The notes under the pieces are model-generated. The model did no database searches. It worked only from the letters and a program-made list of their open reading frames with translations, and was not told where the DNA came from. A program made the position numbers and the translations under genes. From Diphasiastrum complanatum (taxonomy: Eukaryota > Streptophyta > Lycopodiopsida > Lycopodiales > Lycopodiaceae), in NCBI GenBank assembly GCA_029204225.1, contig CM055108.1:17767779-17831778 (forward strand): a stretch of 64,000 nucleotides of DNA. The letters run 5' to 3'. Below are positions 1-11,290 of the stretch, one piece after another (positions within the stretch are counted from its first letter, which is position 1; each line of letters begins with the position of its first letter).

Positions 1-53
1 AGTGTCTTAAAATTTTATAATTTTAGTATAACTTGCTTGATAGATTCTAACCA

Positions 54-329
54 ATGCATAAATCTTTGATATTGCAGCACATACTAAGGCATCATGCATC
101 ATTTTTTGCAAAAAAGTATGGCAGTTTGAGTATATGGTCTTCACAAGGAATGGAGAAATCACATTGGCAGGCAAGAGCAGCATTCATTGAAATACGCAAC
201 ATGGTGGAACATCCTCAAAAAATAGTTACATCATTCAGCTATTCCAATGGTTTTATAGACGAGCTCAAGTTCGATACACAACAAGATCAACTGAATATCA
301 AAGATTCAAAAAAGCATGTAAATTTATAG
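54..329 (+). pseudogene. transposase-like C-terminal exon fragment
   Basis: The frame after a splice-acceptor-like TTGCAG (AG at 76-77) contains FFAKKYGSLSIWSSQGMEK. That resembles the SQG-E stretch near the C-terminus of some eukaryotic DDE-type transposase-like proteins. It ends at a stop near 329. The related upstream domains at 421-2555 lie on the opposite strand, so this piece is either inverted or from another copy. I recognise the style of the motif, not a named family. Confidence 0.33.
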
Positions 330-420
330 CCAAAATTAGATTGATGGCATTCAATAAAGATCAAACACGTGTGATAAAAAACTCTCAAATTTCACATACA
401 TTAAATGAAAAAGAGTACAA

Positions 421-1407
421 TCATTTTTTTTCATTGTCTCTAAGGACAATTTTTGTTGTGTGGTCATGAAGGAATTTTTTCTTATCATACGGATCTAGAA
501 ATCGAGTGGATCGCCTTTTGCTCAAATCTATATATCCTGATAGAATCGCCAGAGCAGAGGATCTCATAGGAACATTTTTTGGCACGTAATTAAACACTTT
601 AAGAGCAACATCCCTTTTGACAAAAATGATTCTATATGTATTTTTTGGGTATTTATGCCCTTGGGCAAAATAAGATAGGGCCTTGATGGCCATGATTTTG
701 ACTCCTCCTATGCTAGGTTTATTGCGTATGTTTCCGGTTTTTCCCGAAAGCTTTTCATCTTTTTGTATTTTAACATGGCCTTTATGGAGGCCTGCTTTTG
801 ACAACACGTCCTCTAATTGAGCAATTGCTTGTTTTGATGCTAACTCTGGCTTAGTATTCCATGCAAACAAGATATGAAGATATATTAATTTCTCCATGAT
901 CCTCACCTCTCCATGAAGTGTGCAAATATGCACATTTTGTAAAGGGATTGGTAGTACTGGTTTCCAGTTGGGATCTTCAATATCTCTTAAAACTCTTGTG
1001 TTCCTTGAAATGTCATTTGATGATTTCATACAATATAGACATGGATGTTTCGAATTTGCTCCATGAGATACATTGAACATACATTTCAATGACTTCAAGT
1101 CTCCAGCTAAATGTCATTCCACCAAAAATTCACACTTTTCAGGAACACTAAGTACTTTGCCATTCATATGATCCTTTATGATATCTGGATAACTTGTTCT
1201 GCTAAAAATCCAGGAAAGAACATCGTGATCCTTCTTGATAACCTGTTCAACGTATGGATCACAAGTTTTTATGTATTCAAAACAATTACCAAAAGAAATT
1301 GCACATGAATAACAGCCATTTTTTACCTGAAAACATGCTAGCCACCATATGTTGTTTTCTGATTGCACATTGAAGTTGAGATCCCTTGAGTTTGTTGCAT
1401 TGCTCAA
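421..1407 (-). pseudogene. transposase-like core, interrupted by in-frame TGA
   Basis: One minus-strand frame runs from 1407 to 421 and is broken only by TGA at 1114-1116. Just after the stop it reads LAGDLKSLKCMF, then SHGANSKHPCLYC. A GD-K motif followed by H-PC-YC is typical of the central part of large DDE-type transposase-like proteins, where the Asp can be catalytic and the Cys/His residues bind metal. The displayed start at 1098 is only TTG inside this frame, so it is not a real N-terminus. A single base change probably made the stop. The superfamily is not recognised. It could also be a domesticated or host gene of the same fold. Confidence 0.42.
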
Positions 1408-2555
1408 TGCTTCATGAGAGTAATACTTACTCTTTCCAACTTTTGTCCTTTTATAACTTCCGATTCATCTAGCTTGACCACCAGAATAAGTTTGCTCATA
1501 CTAACACTTGTAATATTATAGAATTTCACTATAAATCTCAATAAATGATTCAAATCCACAAATAAGTTGTTGGTAGAATTATATGACAAATTGCCAAACT
1601 TTGAATTGTGAATCTCATTGATGTGAAAAGGGATTCCAATGACATTTTGCATACCCTTATTCAATACATCTCTCTCCAATCTTATCTGAAAAGGGCAAGG
1701 AATGGGAAATTTTCTTACATGCAATTGTCCAAAAGCCTCTTTAATAATTTTAAATATACTGGCATATGCCTCCCTACTAATACCTGAGAAATCACATGCT
1801 CCCTGAATTAACGTTCGATCGATTACCTTACTAACCTCGTTCATCAAATCCTCAGTGACCTTGGACTTGATTCGAGAATACCGATTATTGTCCAATAAAG
1901 ACTTTGTGGACTTGGTTGTCAATACCGAACTTAGTGATTTTCCGATCATGTCATTGTCCTTCAGATACTCATTTGCAACCAATGCTGATCTGCAAATGAT
2001 TATGAAAATTAAAAAACCCAAATAGGACACGTAATAAATGTCATGCTACTTCACAAAACTAGAATAAAACTAATTCAAATCAAATCCTTACTTGAATGCT
2101 TGAATCCTTTTTCTCCGTTGGCCTCCATTTAGCGAAAGCTCATCAATGTCCTTTAGAATTCTTTTTCGCTTGTTTCTTTTTAATTTCTTATCTAGTATGT
2201 GAGTTTCTTCTTTTAACTAGTCATTTGATATACGTAATGTCTGAACAACTTGTCGGAATTGATCATTACTTGCATTCAAATTTAACATAATATTATGTAA
2301 ATGTGCATTATCTTCTTTTGTTTGTAATAATGCGGTCTCTTTTTCTCTATCAGCAAGCAAACCAATTAACATACATTCTAAACTCTGTATTTTCTGAACC
2401 GAGTTTTCAACACCATAAGTCATCAATCTTTCACAATAACCCAATAAACCGTCATCTCCGTCACACAAAAACTTTATTAATTGTGTAATGGATTGGAATT
2501 GTGGAGCTTGCCTCGAGCTCGGATCCAATAGATACAAACTTCCATCAATCCACAA
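1404..2555 (-). pseudogene. transposase-like gene, N-terminal part, copy 1
   Basis: Exon 1 runs from 2555 to 2092 and exon 2 from 1989 down. The 102-nt intron (2091-1990) has GT at 2091-2090 and AG at 1991-1990 and joins the frames in phase. Exon 1 encodes a Gln/Leu-rich, probably coiled-coil segment, then a Lys/Arg-rich stretch (KRNKRKR, QRRKR). An in-frame TAG lies at 2217-2219. Exon 2 continues to 1404, where loss of 4 bp relative to copy 2 (near 1412-1416) shifts the frame away from the downstream segment. The 5' end is cut by a 312-bp deletion relative to copy 2. Confidence 0.42.
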
Positions 2556-2599
2556 ATCGTAATTCTTTCTTTGGTTGATTGTTGGCTAATTCTTACGAA

Positions 2600-3290
2600 G
2601 GATATTCCACTAGGATGCCACCTAAGGAGCTCTCTTGCTTATTTAAGAGACTCCCTCTTTGTGAAGAGGAGCTTTTTGCATTGTATCTACTCCATGCTTA
2701 ATAAGAAGATTTTTCATGAGTTTGATGCTACACTAAGCTCCTTGATCATGATGGTTTTCTTGAGTGATGCCCCTATGATCATGCCCTTCCATTCATATTG
2801 TGTGTGGTTGTGGATTTAGAGTGGATTAGTTTTCTTGCTTTCCTAGTTGTGGATTAGATTTCTTGTTTCCTTGTGGATTAATGTAGGAGCCAGTATTCAA
2901 GTAAACTAAATAGGCTGGATCTGTGGTGTGATTCTTGCATATCTCTGTACAATCCAGTTCTTGATGTTCTTGGGATGTCCAAGAATCAAAAGGCTAGTTG
3001 GTTTCTTGATTCTTGGACTTCTAACATGCTGTAGATTAGTTTCTTGTTTTTTGTTTTGTCAATTTATGCAAGGTAGTTCATTGTTAATGTAGTGTAGGCT
3101 CTGATTTCAATTCGTTTTAAGTGTAGGTAGCTGTAGAATCTGTAGAACGTTCATTGGTTTGTATGTTGATCTGTGAATGAGTGTTCTTGGCTTGCATCCA
3201 TGTAGAATGTAAGTGCGTTCAAGAGTGATGTCTCTGAGTTGTCCTCTTACAGGCAGGACATAAAGAAAATACTACAACAAAACTTTGTTT
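2600..3290. other. noncoding block with TATA-like box
   Basis: No gene recognised. The plus strand has TTATTTAAG near 2639-2647, downstream of a sequence resembling the U3 of a plant LTR. The copy at 6750-7470 is nearly identical and preceded by the extra 312 bp. It may be an old LTR remnant, but no TG/CA ends or primer site could be fixed. Confidence 0.25.
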
Positions 3291-3294
3291 TCTT

Positions 3295-3552
3295 CTACCT
3301 GGGTTGGCATCGTAAAATCAATCCAGAAACAGTTCTGTAAGCAAGAAGCAAAAAAGTAAACAATAGGTCCTCTGGAGCAGGGGATCTGTAAACATTGATT
3401 CTGTGAGCGATCATATCAAGTGGAGAAATTGTGGATTCTTTCACTACTCCTCTTTTAGCTATCGGAGCATTATCGACAAGGAGAACAATTTGTAGATGAA
3501 ACTGAGACATCTTCGCAAACATCAGATGACAGACCAAAAAGAAAATAGACAC
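3295..3552 (-). CDS. unrecognised short ORF, duplicated at 7472-7702
   Basis: An 85-codon frame containing PLDMIAHRINVYRSPAPEDL. The second copy (7472-7702) differs by a few residues and ends earlier. It lies downstream of a TATA box and an ATG in good context (3882-3880), whose 12-codon frame ends at a possible splice donor, so it could be a later exon of an ORF3-like gene. That link is speculative and the sequence does not clearly align to the other ORF3 proteins here. Confidence 0.15.
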   Translation of the reverse strand: MSIFFLVCHLMFAKMSQFHLQIVLLVDNAPIAKRGVVKESTISPLDMIAHRINVYRSPAPEDLLFTFLLLAYRTVSGLILRCQPR

Positions 3553-3843
3553 TATTATTCATCCATGAGATTCTATGTTTATTCTCTCGCTAGTTAAAAT
3601 GAGGGACACAATCTCATTTTCAAATTTGAAAAAGCTAGTTAATGAGCGTCATAGGTTCTTGAAGTCACAGTTGCATACGTCATAATCGTGTCATGTTAAC
3701 TACACATTACTAGTAAGGTTAAGCTAAACTGGACCTGAAAGTCCGTCAGAGTCTTAGAATCCGACGTTTTTTTTGTCCTACGTGGCATTTCTTAGATGGC
3801 CCTTTTGATGTTTGTAACTCCTCTAATGTTCACGCTGGATCAC

Positions 3844-4500
3844 CTACTTGGTGCTAGAGTCTTCAGAAGATGAGGAGGCCATGTTAGTAGTGAAAGTTAA
3901 AGTGCGAAAAAGTAAGAAAAACAGTGGAAAAGATAAAAAGAGGTGGAATGACAAAAAACTGTGAATAACGAGTGTCAAATGGTACGAAGTAAAGTTCAGA
4001 GCGCAGATCTTGACTTAGGATGTGCAAATGAAGTTTGGTTGCAAACAGAGAACTTGGAAATTTTAGTGAAGATTTGAGCAGAGCTTCGCCATCAAAGGTG
4101 ACAAATGACTTGAATTCAGCCCTTATATAGCAAAATTTAGAGTGTGTACTAGGTGAAATTCACTTTCCCTTGCTCAATTCCACTCAAATTTTGGCAAGGA
4201 CCTTCTTCACAAAATTTTAAGACCTCAGAGAAGTCTGCGAGAGTTCAGAAGGTGATTTGACTACCCTACGAAGGTTCTACGAGCGTTCAGACTTTCTGCG
4301 GAGGGTTCAACTCTCGCAGGAGGTGATCTCTCGCACAACATGTTCCTGTGATTGGATTTTCAAGTTCAGACCATGTAGGCAGGCTAATTTCACTGCTCTG
4401 ATTTCATTTATGCCCCTTGCGAATGTTGGTAGGATGATCTTGATGCTCTGCGAAGGTTCTAAAGATTCAGCCTCTTAGTACCCTCGCACACACTAAAAAA
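3844..4500 (-). promoter_or_regulatory. ORF3-type promoter block, copy 1
   Basis: Reading on the minus strand, a cluster of short GCGA-core motifs (plus-strand forms such as CTGCGAAGGTT, CTGCGGAGGG and CTCTCGCAGG between about 4225 and 4500) is followed by GCTATATAAG (4131-4122). About 240 bp further on is ATG in strong context (AACATGGCC, ATG at 3882-3880). The frame reads MASSSSEDSSTK and then a stop, or a donor-like GTAGGT. The sequence just after the TATA box resembles that at 27780-27690, upstream of ORF3 of element K. Confidence 0.45.
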
Positions 4501-4539
4501 TGATGATTTCTCCATCAGGAACTCTCACAAAGATTTTTA

Positions 4540-4992
4540 TGGATCCATCTGGATCAGATCTAGTGACTGTCCAAGTTTCAAGAGCTATCTCCCAGGGGAT
4601 CTCCAAAACTCATGAAAAAAGTGCTCTTTTTAGAGTGTTTTTTTTACGAGATCTTGAGATTTTCTGATTTTTAACATTTGCAAATTGGTAATCAGCTTCA
4701 TCCATGCTTGATCTGACTGTTGGTAGTTCTCTGGAAGTTCTGATGGACATCTAGTAACAAATCCATCAGTTTTGGGTGAATTTTGCCCTTAATTTGCCAT
4801 AGTTACTGAGATCGAGGTCTCTGATCTGCAAATTTAGGGGACTTATTGGCATAATCTGATGACCTGCTTTCTTCTTGATCCCATCTGGATCTGGATCCCT
4901 CTTGGATCCTGATGGATTTTCCCGATCTTGCCAGATCTGGCCGAATCTTGATGGATCTAGCTTGATTTGGGTTGATCTTCCTAGATCTAGTT
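4540..4992. repeat. GATC-dense spacer
   Basis: No gene. Degenerate GGATCTGG-like words give at least nine GATC tetramers between 4877 and 4988. The block is repeated at about 8680-9142 in unit 2. Similar GATC-rich sequence occurs in the J1 leader around 10700-11150. Confidence 0.45.
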
Positions 4993-5020
4993 GTGATGCC
5001 CTAGCAGAATAGCTTTTCGT

Positions 5021-6480
5021 AACTTGTTCTGCTAAAAATCCAGGAAAGAACATCGTGATCCTTCTTGATAACCTGTTCAACATACGGATCACAAGTTTTT
5101 ATGTATTCAAAACAATTACCAAAAGAAATTGCACATGAATAACAGCCATTTTTTACCTGAAAACATGCTATCCACCATATGTTGTTTTTTGATTGCACAC
5201 TGAAGTTGAGATCCCTTGAGTTTGTTGCATTGCTCAATGCTTCATTCATGAGAGTAATACTTACTCTTTCCAACTTTTGTCCTTTTATAACTTCCGATTC
5301 ATCTAGCTTGACCACCAGAATAAGTTTGCTCATACTAACACTTGTAATATTATAGAATTTCACTATAAATCTCAATAAATGATTCAAAATCCACAAATAA
5401 GTTGTTGGTAGAATTATATGACAAATTGCCAAACTTTGAATTGTGAATCTCATTGATGTGAAAAGGGATTCCAATGACATTTTGCATACCCTTATTCAAT
5501 ACATCTCTCTCCAATCTTATCTGAAAAGAGCAAGGAATGGGAAATTTTCTTACATGCAATTGTTCAAAAGCCTCTTTAATAATTTTAAATATATCGGCAT
5601 ATGCCTCCCTACTAATACCTAAGAAATCACATGCTCCCTGAATTAACGTTCGGTCAATTACCTTACTAACCTCGTTCATCAAATCCTCAGTGACCTTGGA
5701 CTTGATTCGAGAATACCGATTATTGTCCAGTAAAGACTTTGTGGACTTGGTTGTCAATACCGAACTCAGTGATTTTCCGATCAGGTCATTGTCCTTCAGA
5801 TACTCATTTGCAACCAATGCTGATCTGCAAATGATTATGAAAATTAAATAACCCAAATAGGACACATAATAAATGTCATGCTACTTCACAAAACTAAAAT
5901 AAAACTAATTCAAATCAAATCCTTACTTGAATGCTTGAATCCTTTTTCTCCGTTGGCCTCCATTTTGCGAAAGCTCATCAATGTCCTTCAGAATCCTTTT
6001 TCGCTTGTTTCTTTTTGATTTCTTATCTAGTATGCGAGTTTCTTCTTTTAACTAGTCATTTGATATACATAATGTCTGAACAACTTGTCGGAATTGATCA
6101 TTACTTGCATTCAAATTTAACATAATATTATGTAAACATGCATTATCTTCTTTTGTTTGTAATAATGCGGTCTCTTTTTCTCTATAGTCAGCAAGCAAAC
6201 CAATTAGCATACATTCTAAACTCTGTATTTTCTGAACCGAGTTTTCAACACCATAAGTCGTCAATCTTTCACAATAACCCAATAAACCGTCATCTCCGTC
6301 ACACAAAAACTTTATTAACTGTGTAATGGATTGGAATTGTGGAGCCTGCATCGAGCTCGGGTCCCATGGATACAAACTTCCGTCAATCCACAAATCGTAA
6401 TTCTTTCTTTGGTTGATTGTTGACTGATTCTTACGAATCCCCAAGATATTCGGACAGAGCAACTCAAGAGCACTTCTCAC
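5021..6480 (-). pseudogene. transposase-like gene, N-terminal part, copy 2
   Basis: Exon 1 runs from 6480 (first in-frame codon GTG) to 5927, the intron is 5926-5825 (102 nt, GT-AG), and exon 2 follows from 5824. The in-frame TAG at 6052-6054 is shared with copy 1, so it predates the duplication. An extra A near 5388 splits exon 2 into two overlapping frames (5865-5350 and 5480-5001). Copy 2 keeps the link ITLMNEALSNATN that copy 1 lost through its 4-bp deletion. The frame is truncated at the duplication junction at 5021, so the core seen at 421-1098 is absent here. Confidence 0.42.
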
Positions 6481-7989
6481 CTTAGACCGAGGAGGTCTCA
6501 GAGAAGACGAGACTAATGAAGACTGAGAGCCGAGTATGAGAGCTGAGAAATACTAGCTAGGAAAAGATATGCAAGAACTGTGTAAGCCTTATGGTGAATC
6601 CCAAAAGGTGGAATGACCATGTAGGAACTAGTATTTCCAAGCAAATGTAATAAATGCAAGTAGACCCCTCATAAAGAAAGTAGAGTGAGCTACCTTTTGA
6701 TGGTGACCTCTAGTGGAGAGCAATATTCCACTTGTAATTTGTGAAATGTGGATATTCCACTAGGATGCCACCTAAGGAGCTCTCTTGCTTATTTAAGAGA
6801 CTCCCTCTTTGTGAAGAGGAGCTTTTTGCATTGTATCTACTCCATGCCAAATAAGAAGATTTTTCATGAGTTTGATGCTACACTAAGCTCCTTGATCATG
6901 ATGGTTTTCTTGAGTGATGCCCCTATGATCATGCCCTTCCATTCATATTGTGTGTGGTTGTGGATTTAGAGTGGATTAGTTTTCTTGCTTTCCTAGTTGT
7001 GGATTAGATTTCTTGTTTCCTTGTGGATTAATGTAGGAGCCAGCATTCAAGTAAACTAAATAGGCTGGATCTGTGGTGTGATTCTTGCATATCTCTGTAC
7101 AATCCAGTTCTTGATGTTCTTGGGATGTCCAAGAATCAAAAGGATGGTTGGTTTCTTGATTCTTGGACTTCTAACATGCTGTAGATTAGTTTTTTGTTTC
7201 TTGTTTTGTCAATTTATGCAAGGTAGTTCATTGTTAATGTAGTGTAGGTTCTGATTTCAGTTCGTTTTAAGTGTAGGTAGCTGTAGAATTCGTAGAACGT
7301 TCATTGGTTTGTATGTTGATCTGTGAATGAGCATTCTTGGCTTGCATCCATGTAGAATGTAAGTGCATTCAAGAGTGACATCTCTGAGTTGTCCTCTTAC
7401 AGGCAGGACATAAAGAAAATACTACAACAAAACTTTGTTTTCTTCTGCCTGGGTTGGCATTGTAAAATAAATCAAGAAACGGTTCTGTAAGCAAGAAGCA
7501 AAAAAGTAAACAACAGGTCCTCTGGAGCAGGGGATCTGTAAACATTGATTCTATGAGCGATCATATCAAGTGGAGAAATTGTGGATTCTTTCACTACTCC
7601 TCTTTTAGCTATCGGAGCATCATCGACAAGGAGAATAATGTTTAGATGAAACTGATACATCTCCGCAAATATCAGATGACAGACCAAAAAGAAAATAGAC
7701 ACTATTATTCATCCATGAGATTCTATGTTTATTCTCTCGCTAGTTAAAACGAGGGACACAATCTCATTTTATTTGAAAAAGTTATTTAATGAGCGTCATA
7801 GGTTCTTGAAGTCACAGTTGCATACGTCATAATCGTGTCATGTTAACTACACATTACTAGTAAGGTTAGGCTAAACTGGACGTGAAAGTCCATCAGAGTC
7901 TTAGAATCCGACGTTTTTTTGTCCTACGTGGCATTTCTTAGATGGCCCTTTTGATGTTTGTAACTCCTCTAATGTTCACGCTGGATCAC

Positions 7990-8640
7990 CTACTTGGTGC
8001 TAGAGTCTTCAGAAGATGAGGAGGCCATGTTAGTAGTGAAAGTTAAAGTGCGAAAAAGTAAGAAAAATAGTGGAAAAGATAAAAAGAGGTGGAATGACAG
8101 AAAACTGTGAATAACGAGTGTCGAATGGTACGAAGTAAAGTTCAGAGTGCAGATCTTGACTTAGGATGTGCAAATGAAGTTTGGTTGCATACAGAGAACT
8201 TGGAAATTTTAGTGAAGATTTGAGCAGAGCTTCGCCATCAAAGGTGACAAATGACTTGAATTCAGCCCTTATATAGCAAAATTTAGAGTGTGTACTAGGT
8301 GAAATCCACTTTCCCTTGTTCAATTCCACCCAAATTTTGGCAGGGACCTTCTTCACAAAATTCTAAGACTCAGAGAAGTCTGCAAGAGTTCAGAAGGTGA
8401 TTTGACTGCCCTACGAAGGTTCTACGAGCGTTCAGACTTTCTGCGGAGGGTTCAACTCTCGCAGGAGGTGATCTCTCGCACAACATGTTCCTGTGATTGG
8501 ATTTTCAAGTTCAGACCATGTAGGCAGACTAATTTCACTACTCTGATTTCATTTATGCCCCTTGCGAATGTTGGTAGGATAATCTTGATGCTCTGCGAAG
8601 GTTCTAAAGATTCAGTCTCTTAGTACCCTCGCACACACTA
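7990..8640 (-). promoter_or_regulatory. ORF3-type promoter block, copy 2
   Basis: Duplicate of 3844-4500. The TATA-like GCTATATAAG is at 8277-8268, the ATG at 8028-8026, and the GCGA-core motif cluster at about 8365-8640. All key elements survive in both copies with only scattered substitutions. Confidence 0.45.
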
Positions 8641-9184
8641 AAAAATGATGATTTCTCCATCAGGAACTCTCACAAAGATTTTTATGGATCCATCTGGATC
8701 AGATCTAGTGACTGTCCAAGTTTCAAGAGCTATCTCCCAGGGGATCTCCAAAACTCATGAAAAACGTGCTCTTTTTAGAGTGTTTTTTTTACGAGATCTT
8801 GAGATTTTCTGATTTTTAACTTTTGCAAATTGGTAATCAGCTTCATCCATGCTTGATCTGACTGTTGGTAGTTCTCTGGAAGTTTTGATGGACATCTAGT
8901 AACAAATCCATCAGTTTTGGGTGAATTTTGCCCTTAATTTGCCAAGGTTACTGAGATCGAGGTCTCTGATCTGCAAATTTAGGGGACTTATTGGCATAAT
9001 CTGATGACCTGCTTTCTTCTTGATCCCATCTGGATCTGGATCCCTCTTAGATCCTGATGGATTTCCCCGATCTTGCCAGATCTGGCCGAATCTTGATGGA
9101 TCTAGCTTGATTTGGGTTGATCTTCCTAGATCTAGTTGTGATGCCCTAGCAGAATAGCTTTTCGTAACGTGCCACCACCAATCT

Positions 9185-9409
<225 letters not shown>

Positions 9410-9499
9410 CCTCATAATCTCTCTTCCTCTCTCTCCATGGTAATGTGAGTGTGAGATATGCTTAGTTTTTAGAATGCAGTTATATGATCGGATCATAAG

Positions 9500-10950
9500 C
9501 TAGTTGGTGAAAGGCAACATCTCCAAGGCTCCTAGTTGGACCAAGCCCACTTCCCATACTACACACGACCGAGAAAGAGATGGGAAACCTATCTTTTTCT
9601 TGGCTTAACATTTGTAGTTCCTAGCGTCTTGACGCTGAGTTTGAGATACATAGGCTGCAAAATATTCATTTATGGCAGGATCCATAAATGGTTTGTCCGG
9701 TCCATACCATTGTTGTTGCTTAGGTTGAGGTGGTACTTGCATCTTTGGTTCCACTGCTATCAAGTTTACATAGGCCACTGTTAATTGGCCGGTCCTGATG
9801 GTGCATGAAAATCCATATATTGTTGTTGATTAGGTGTGGCTTACCTCGGTGCTGCATTTGGTGCCCCTTGATGATAAGAATAAGAAGTCTGATAAAGACT
9901 TCTCTTCTGTTGAACAATCCGGGGGTTAAACGGGCAAAATGATGTATCGTGCGATGTTGCATTGCACAGATGGCAAAATCTATGTATTAGTCTCAAATTT
10001 TGCTTTAGGATTGGACAGTCATTCGTTGTATGGTTTTGTATGCACACTAAACACCATACATTCTCTCGTCGTGGATATTGACGTAGCTGGTTTGGTTTCG
10101 GTTGATGTGGCATTGCTGCTACAACTCCTTGTAAGGCCTTCAGTTTTTTATCGAACTGCATCGTAAGTTTCTCCATCTGTTTTTTGTGTAATTTTGTCAT
10201 TTGATCCAACAACAGTTCTGTGGATAGAGCGGATGCATTTGATGATGATGATGTGATCATGGGAGTAGGAGCATGGGTGGACGGATATTCGTCGTTAGTC
10301 ATCCTCTTTCCTGATGGCATCTTCCATAGCTTCTTGCAGAGTAGCATATTGATCTCGTCGTTTCAGTTCTTTTTTTATGCTTTGTGGTAGTTTGGCTAGG
10401 AACCACATGATCACCACATGATCGGGAGTTAGGGCTGCATTGCACTCGGATCGTAGATATTTGACCCATTCAATATAGCCCCTGACCCTTTCTCGTTTTC
10501 CCATCTTGACTTTGCTCAGTAAGAGAAATGGATCTTCCAGGAACTTCCTTGATTTAAAGCACGTAATGACAGCCGCTTTAACCGCTTTCCAGATAGATTT
10601 TTCTTCCTCTAACAAGTTGAAAAACCAATCCTAAGCCATTGCCAATAAGGACATGAGAAACAACATCAGCTTTTCACAGGTGTCCTTTTGCCGTAGATTT
10701 CACAAGCTTGCTCGTAGATCTAGAGGAATCGGATGGGATCTGATGATCTGTAGTATTTTGGTATTTCCATCCATGGTGCTCTTTGGACTGCTGGCAAGGG
10801 ATCGATAGGTACGGGTTGGCCCATTGGTTCCATTGGCGCTGGTTCCGCTTCTGTCTCTTGTTGTCCGGTTGCTAATCTGGGAAGGTGTGGTGATTAATTT
10901 GCTATCCTTCTTGCTACCAATCGTCCAGATCTCATATTCATTTGATGGTG
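9500..10950 (-). pseudogene. gag: gypsy J1 gag, frameshifted
   Basis: Reading right to left, a capsid-like region (with APWMEIPKYY near 10780 and a 10615-10295 frame containing GYIEWVKYL and MWFLAKLPQSIKKEL) is followed after a frameshift near 10310 by a linker and two CCHC zinc knuckles: CLVCIQNHTTNDC and CHLCNATSHDTSFC (frame 10347-9841). The same knuckle style appears in element B (CPICSQNHTANEC near 46650), which links the two. After a stop near 9841 the frame decays towards 9500. Gag would package element RNA in cytoplasmic particles. Upstream lie its leader, primer site and 5' LTR. Pol is missing, because the tandem duplication follows. Confidence 0.75.
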
Positions 10951-11290
10951 GGTTCCAAAGTAGTTGGATCTTGCTTGTATAGTGGGATGCAGTCTGGATC
11001 TTAAGGATCTAATCAATTTGATCGGTCGGAAGTGAATTCTAGGCCTTTTATGGTGGTTTTTCTTTGATAGCTTTTTATTCCTTGCACTGATTGATCTGAG
11101 ATTTTGATAGTAGCTAGATCTGATGCAGATTTTTTCACTGATCTAGTCTGCGAGGTTTCTCTTGTGCGAGGTGTTTTTAGCCATTTTTGTAGATAAAAAA
11201 CTTGATATCTCTCATATCCTTAGGAAGTAACTCTTGCAAGGATCACAGTAGCTGAATCTGGGTTAGATCTCACTATGGAAATCTCTACAA

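Larger units (their letters stand above)
1191..5020. repeat. tandem duplication, unit 1
   Basis: This 3.83-kb unit is repeated directly next to itself at 5021-9168 with very high identity by eye. The left edge, the central junction and the right edge all carry TAAC (1190-1193, 5020-5023, 9165-9168), so the duplication breakpoints share 4-bp microhomology. The unit holds the 5' part of the transposase-like gene, a noncoding block and a promoter-like motif block. Confidence 0.9.
5021..9168. repeat. tandem duplication, unit 2
   Basis: Second copy of the unit at 1191-5020. It is about 315 bp longer because it keeps 312 bp (6438-6749) that unit 1 lacks. Small independent indels distinguish the copies: TTCA is present twice near 5243 but once in unit 1, and there is one extra A in the AAAA near 5388. 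The right edge abuts the CT array at 9189. Confidence 0.9.

Noticed and set aside
2571-2819. Plus-strand ORFs in the noncoding block (also 6748-6969)
   Set aside because: No domain, overlapping an LTR-like TATA region; kept open only because the block is duplicated.
8030-8356. 108-codon minus-strand ORF
   Set aside because: Crosses the TATA-like box and presumed leader; copy 1 at 3890-4216 does not keep it open.
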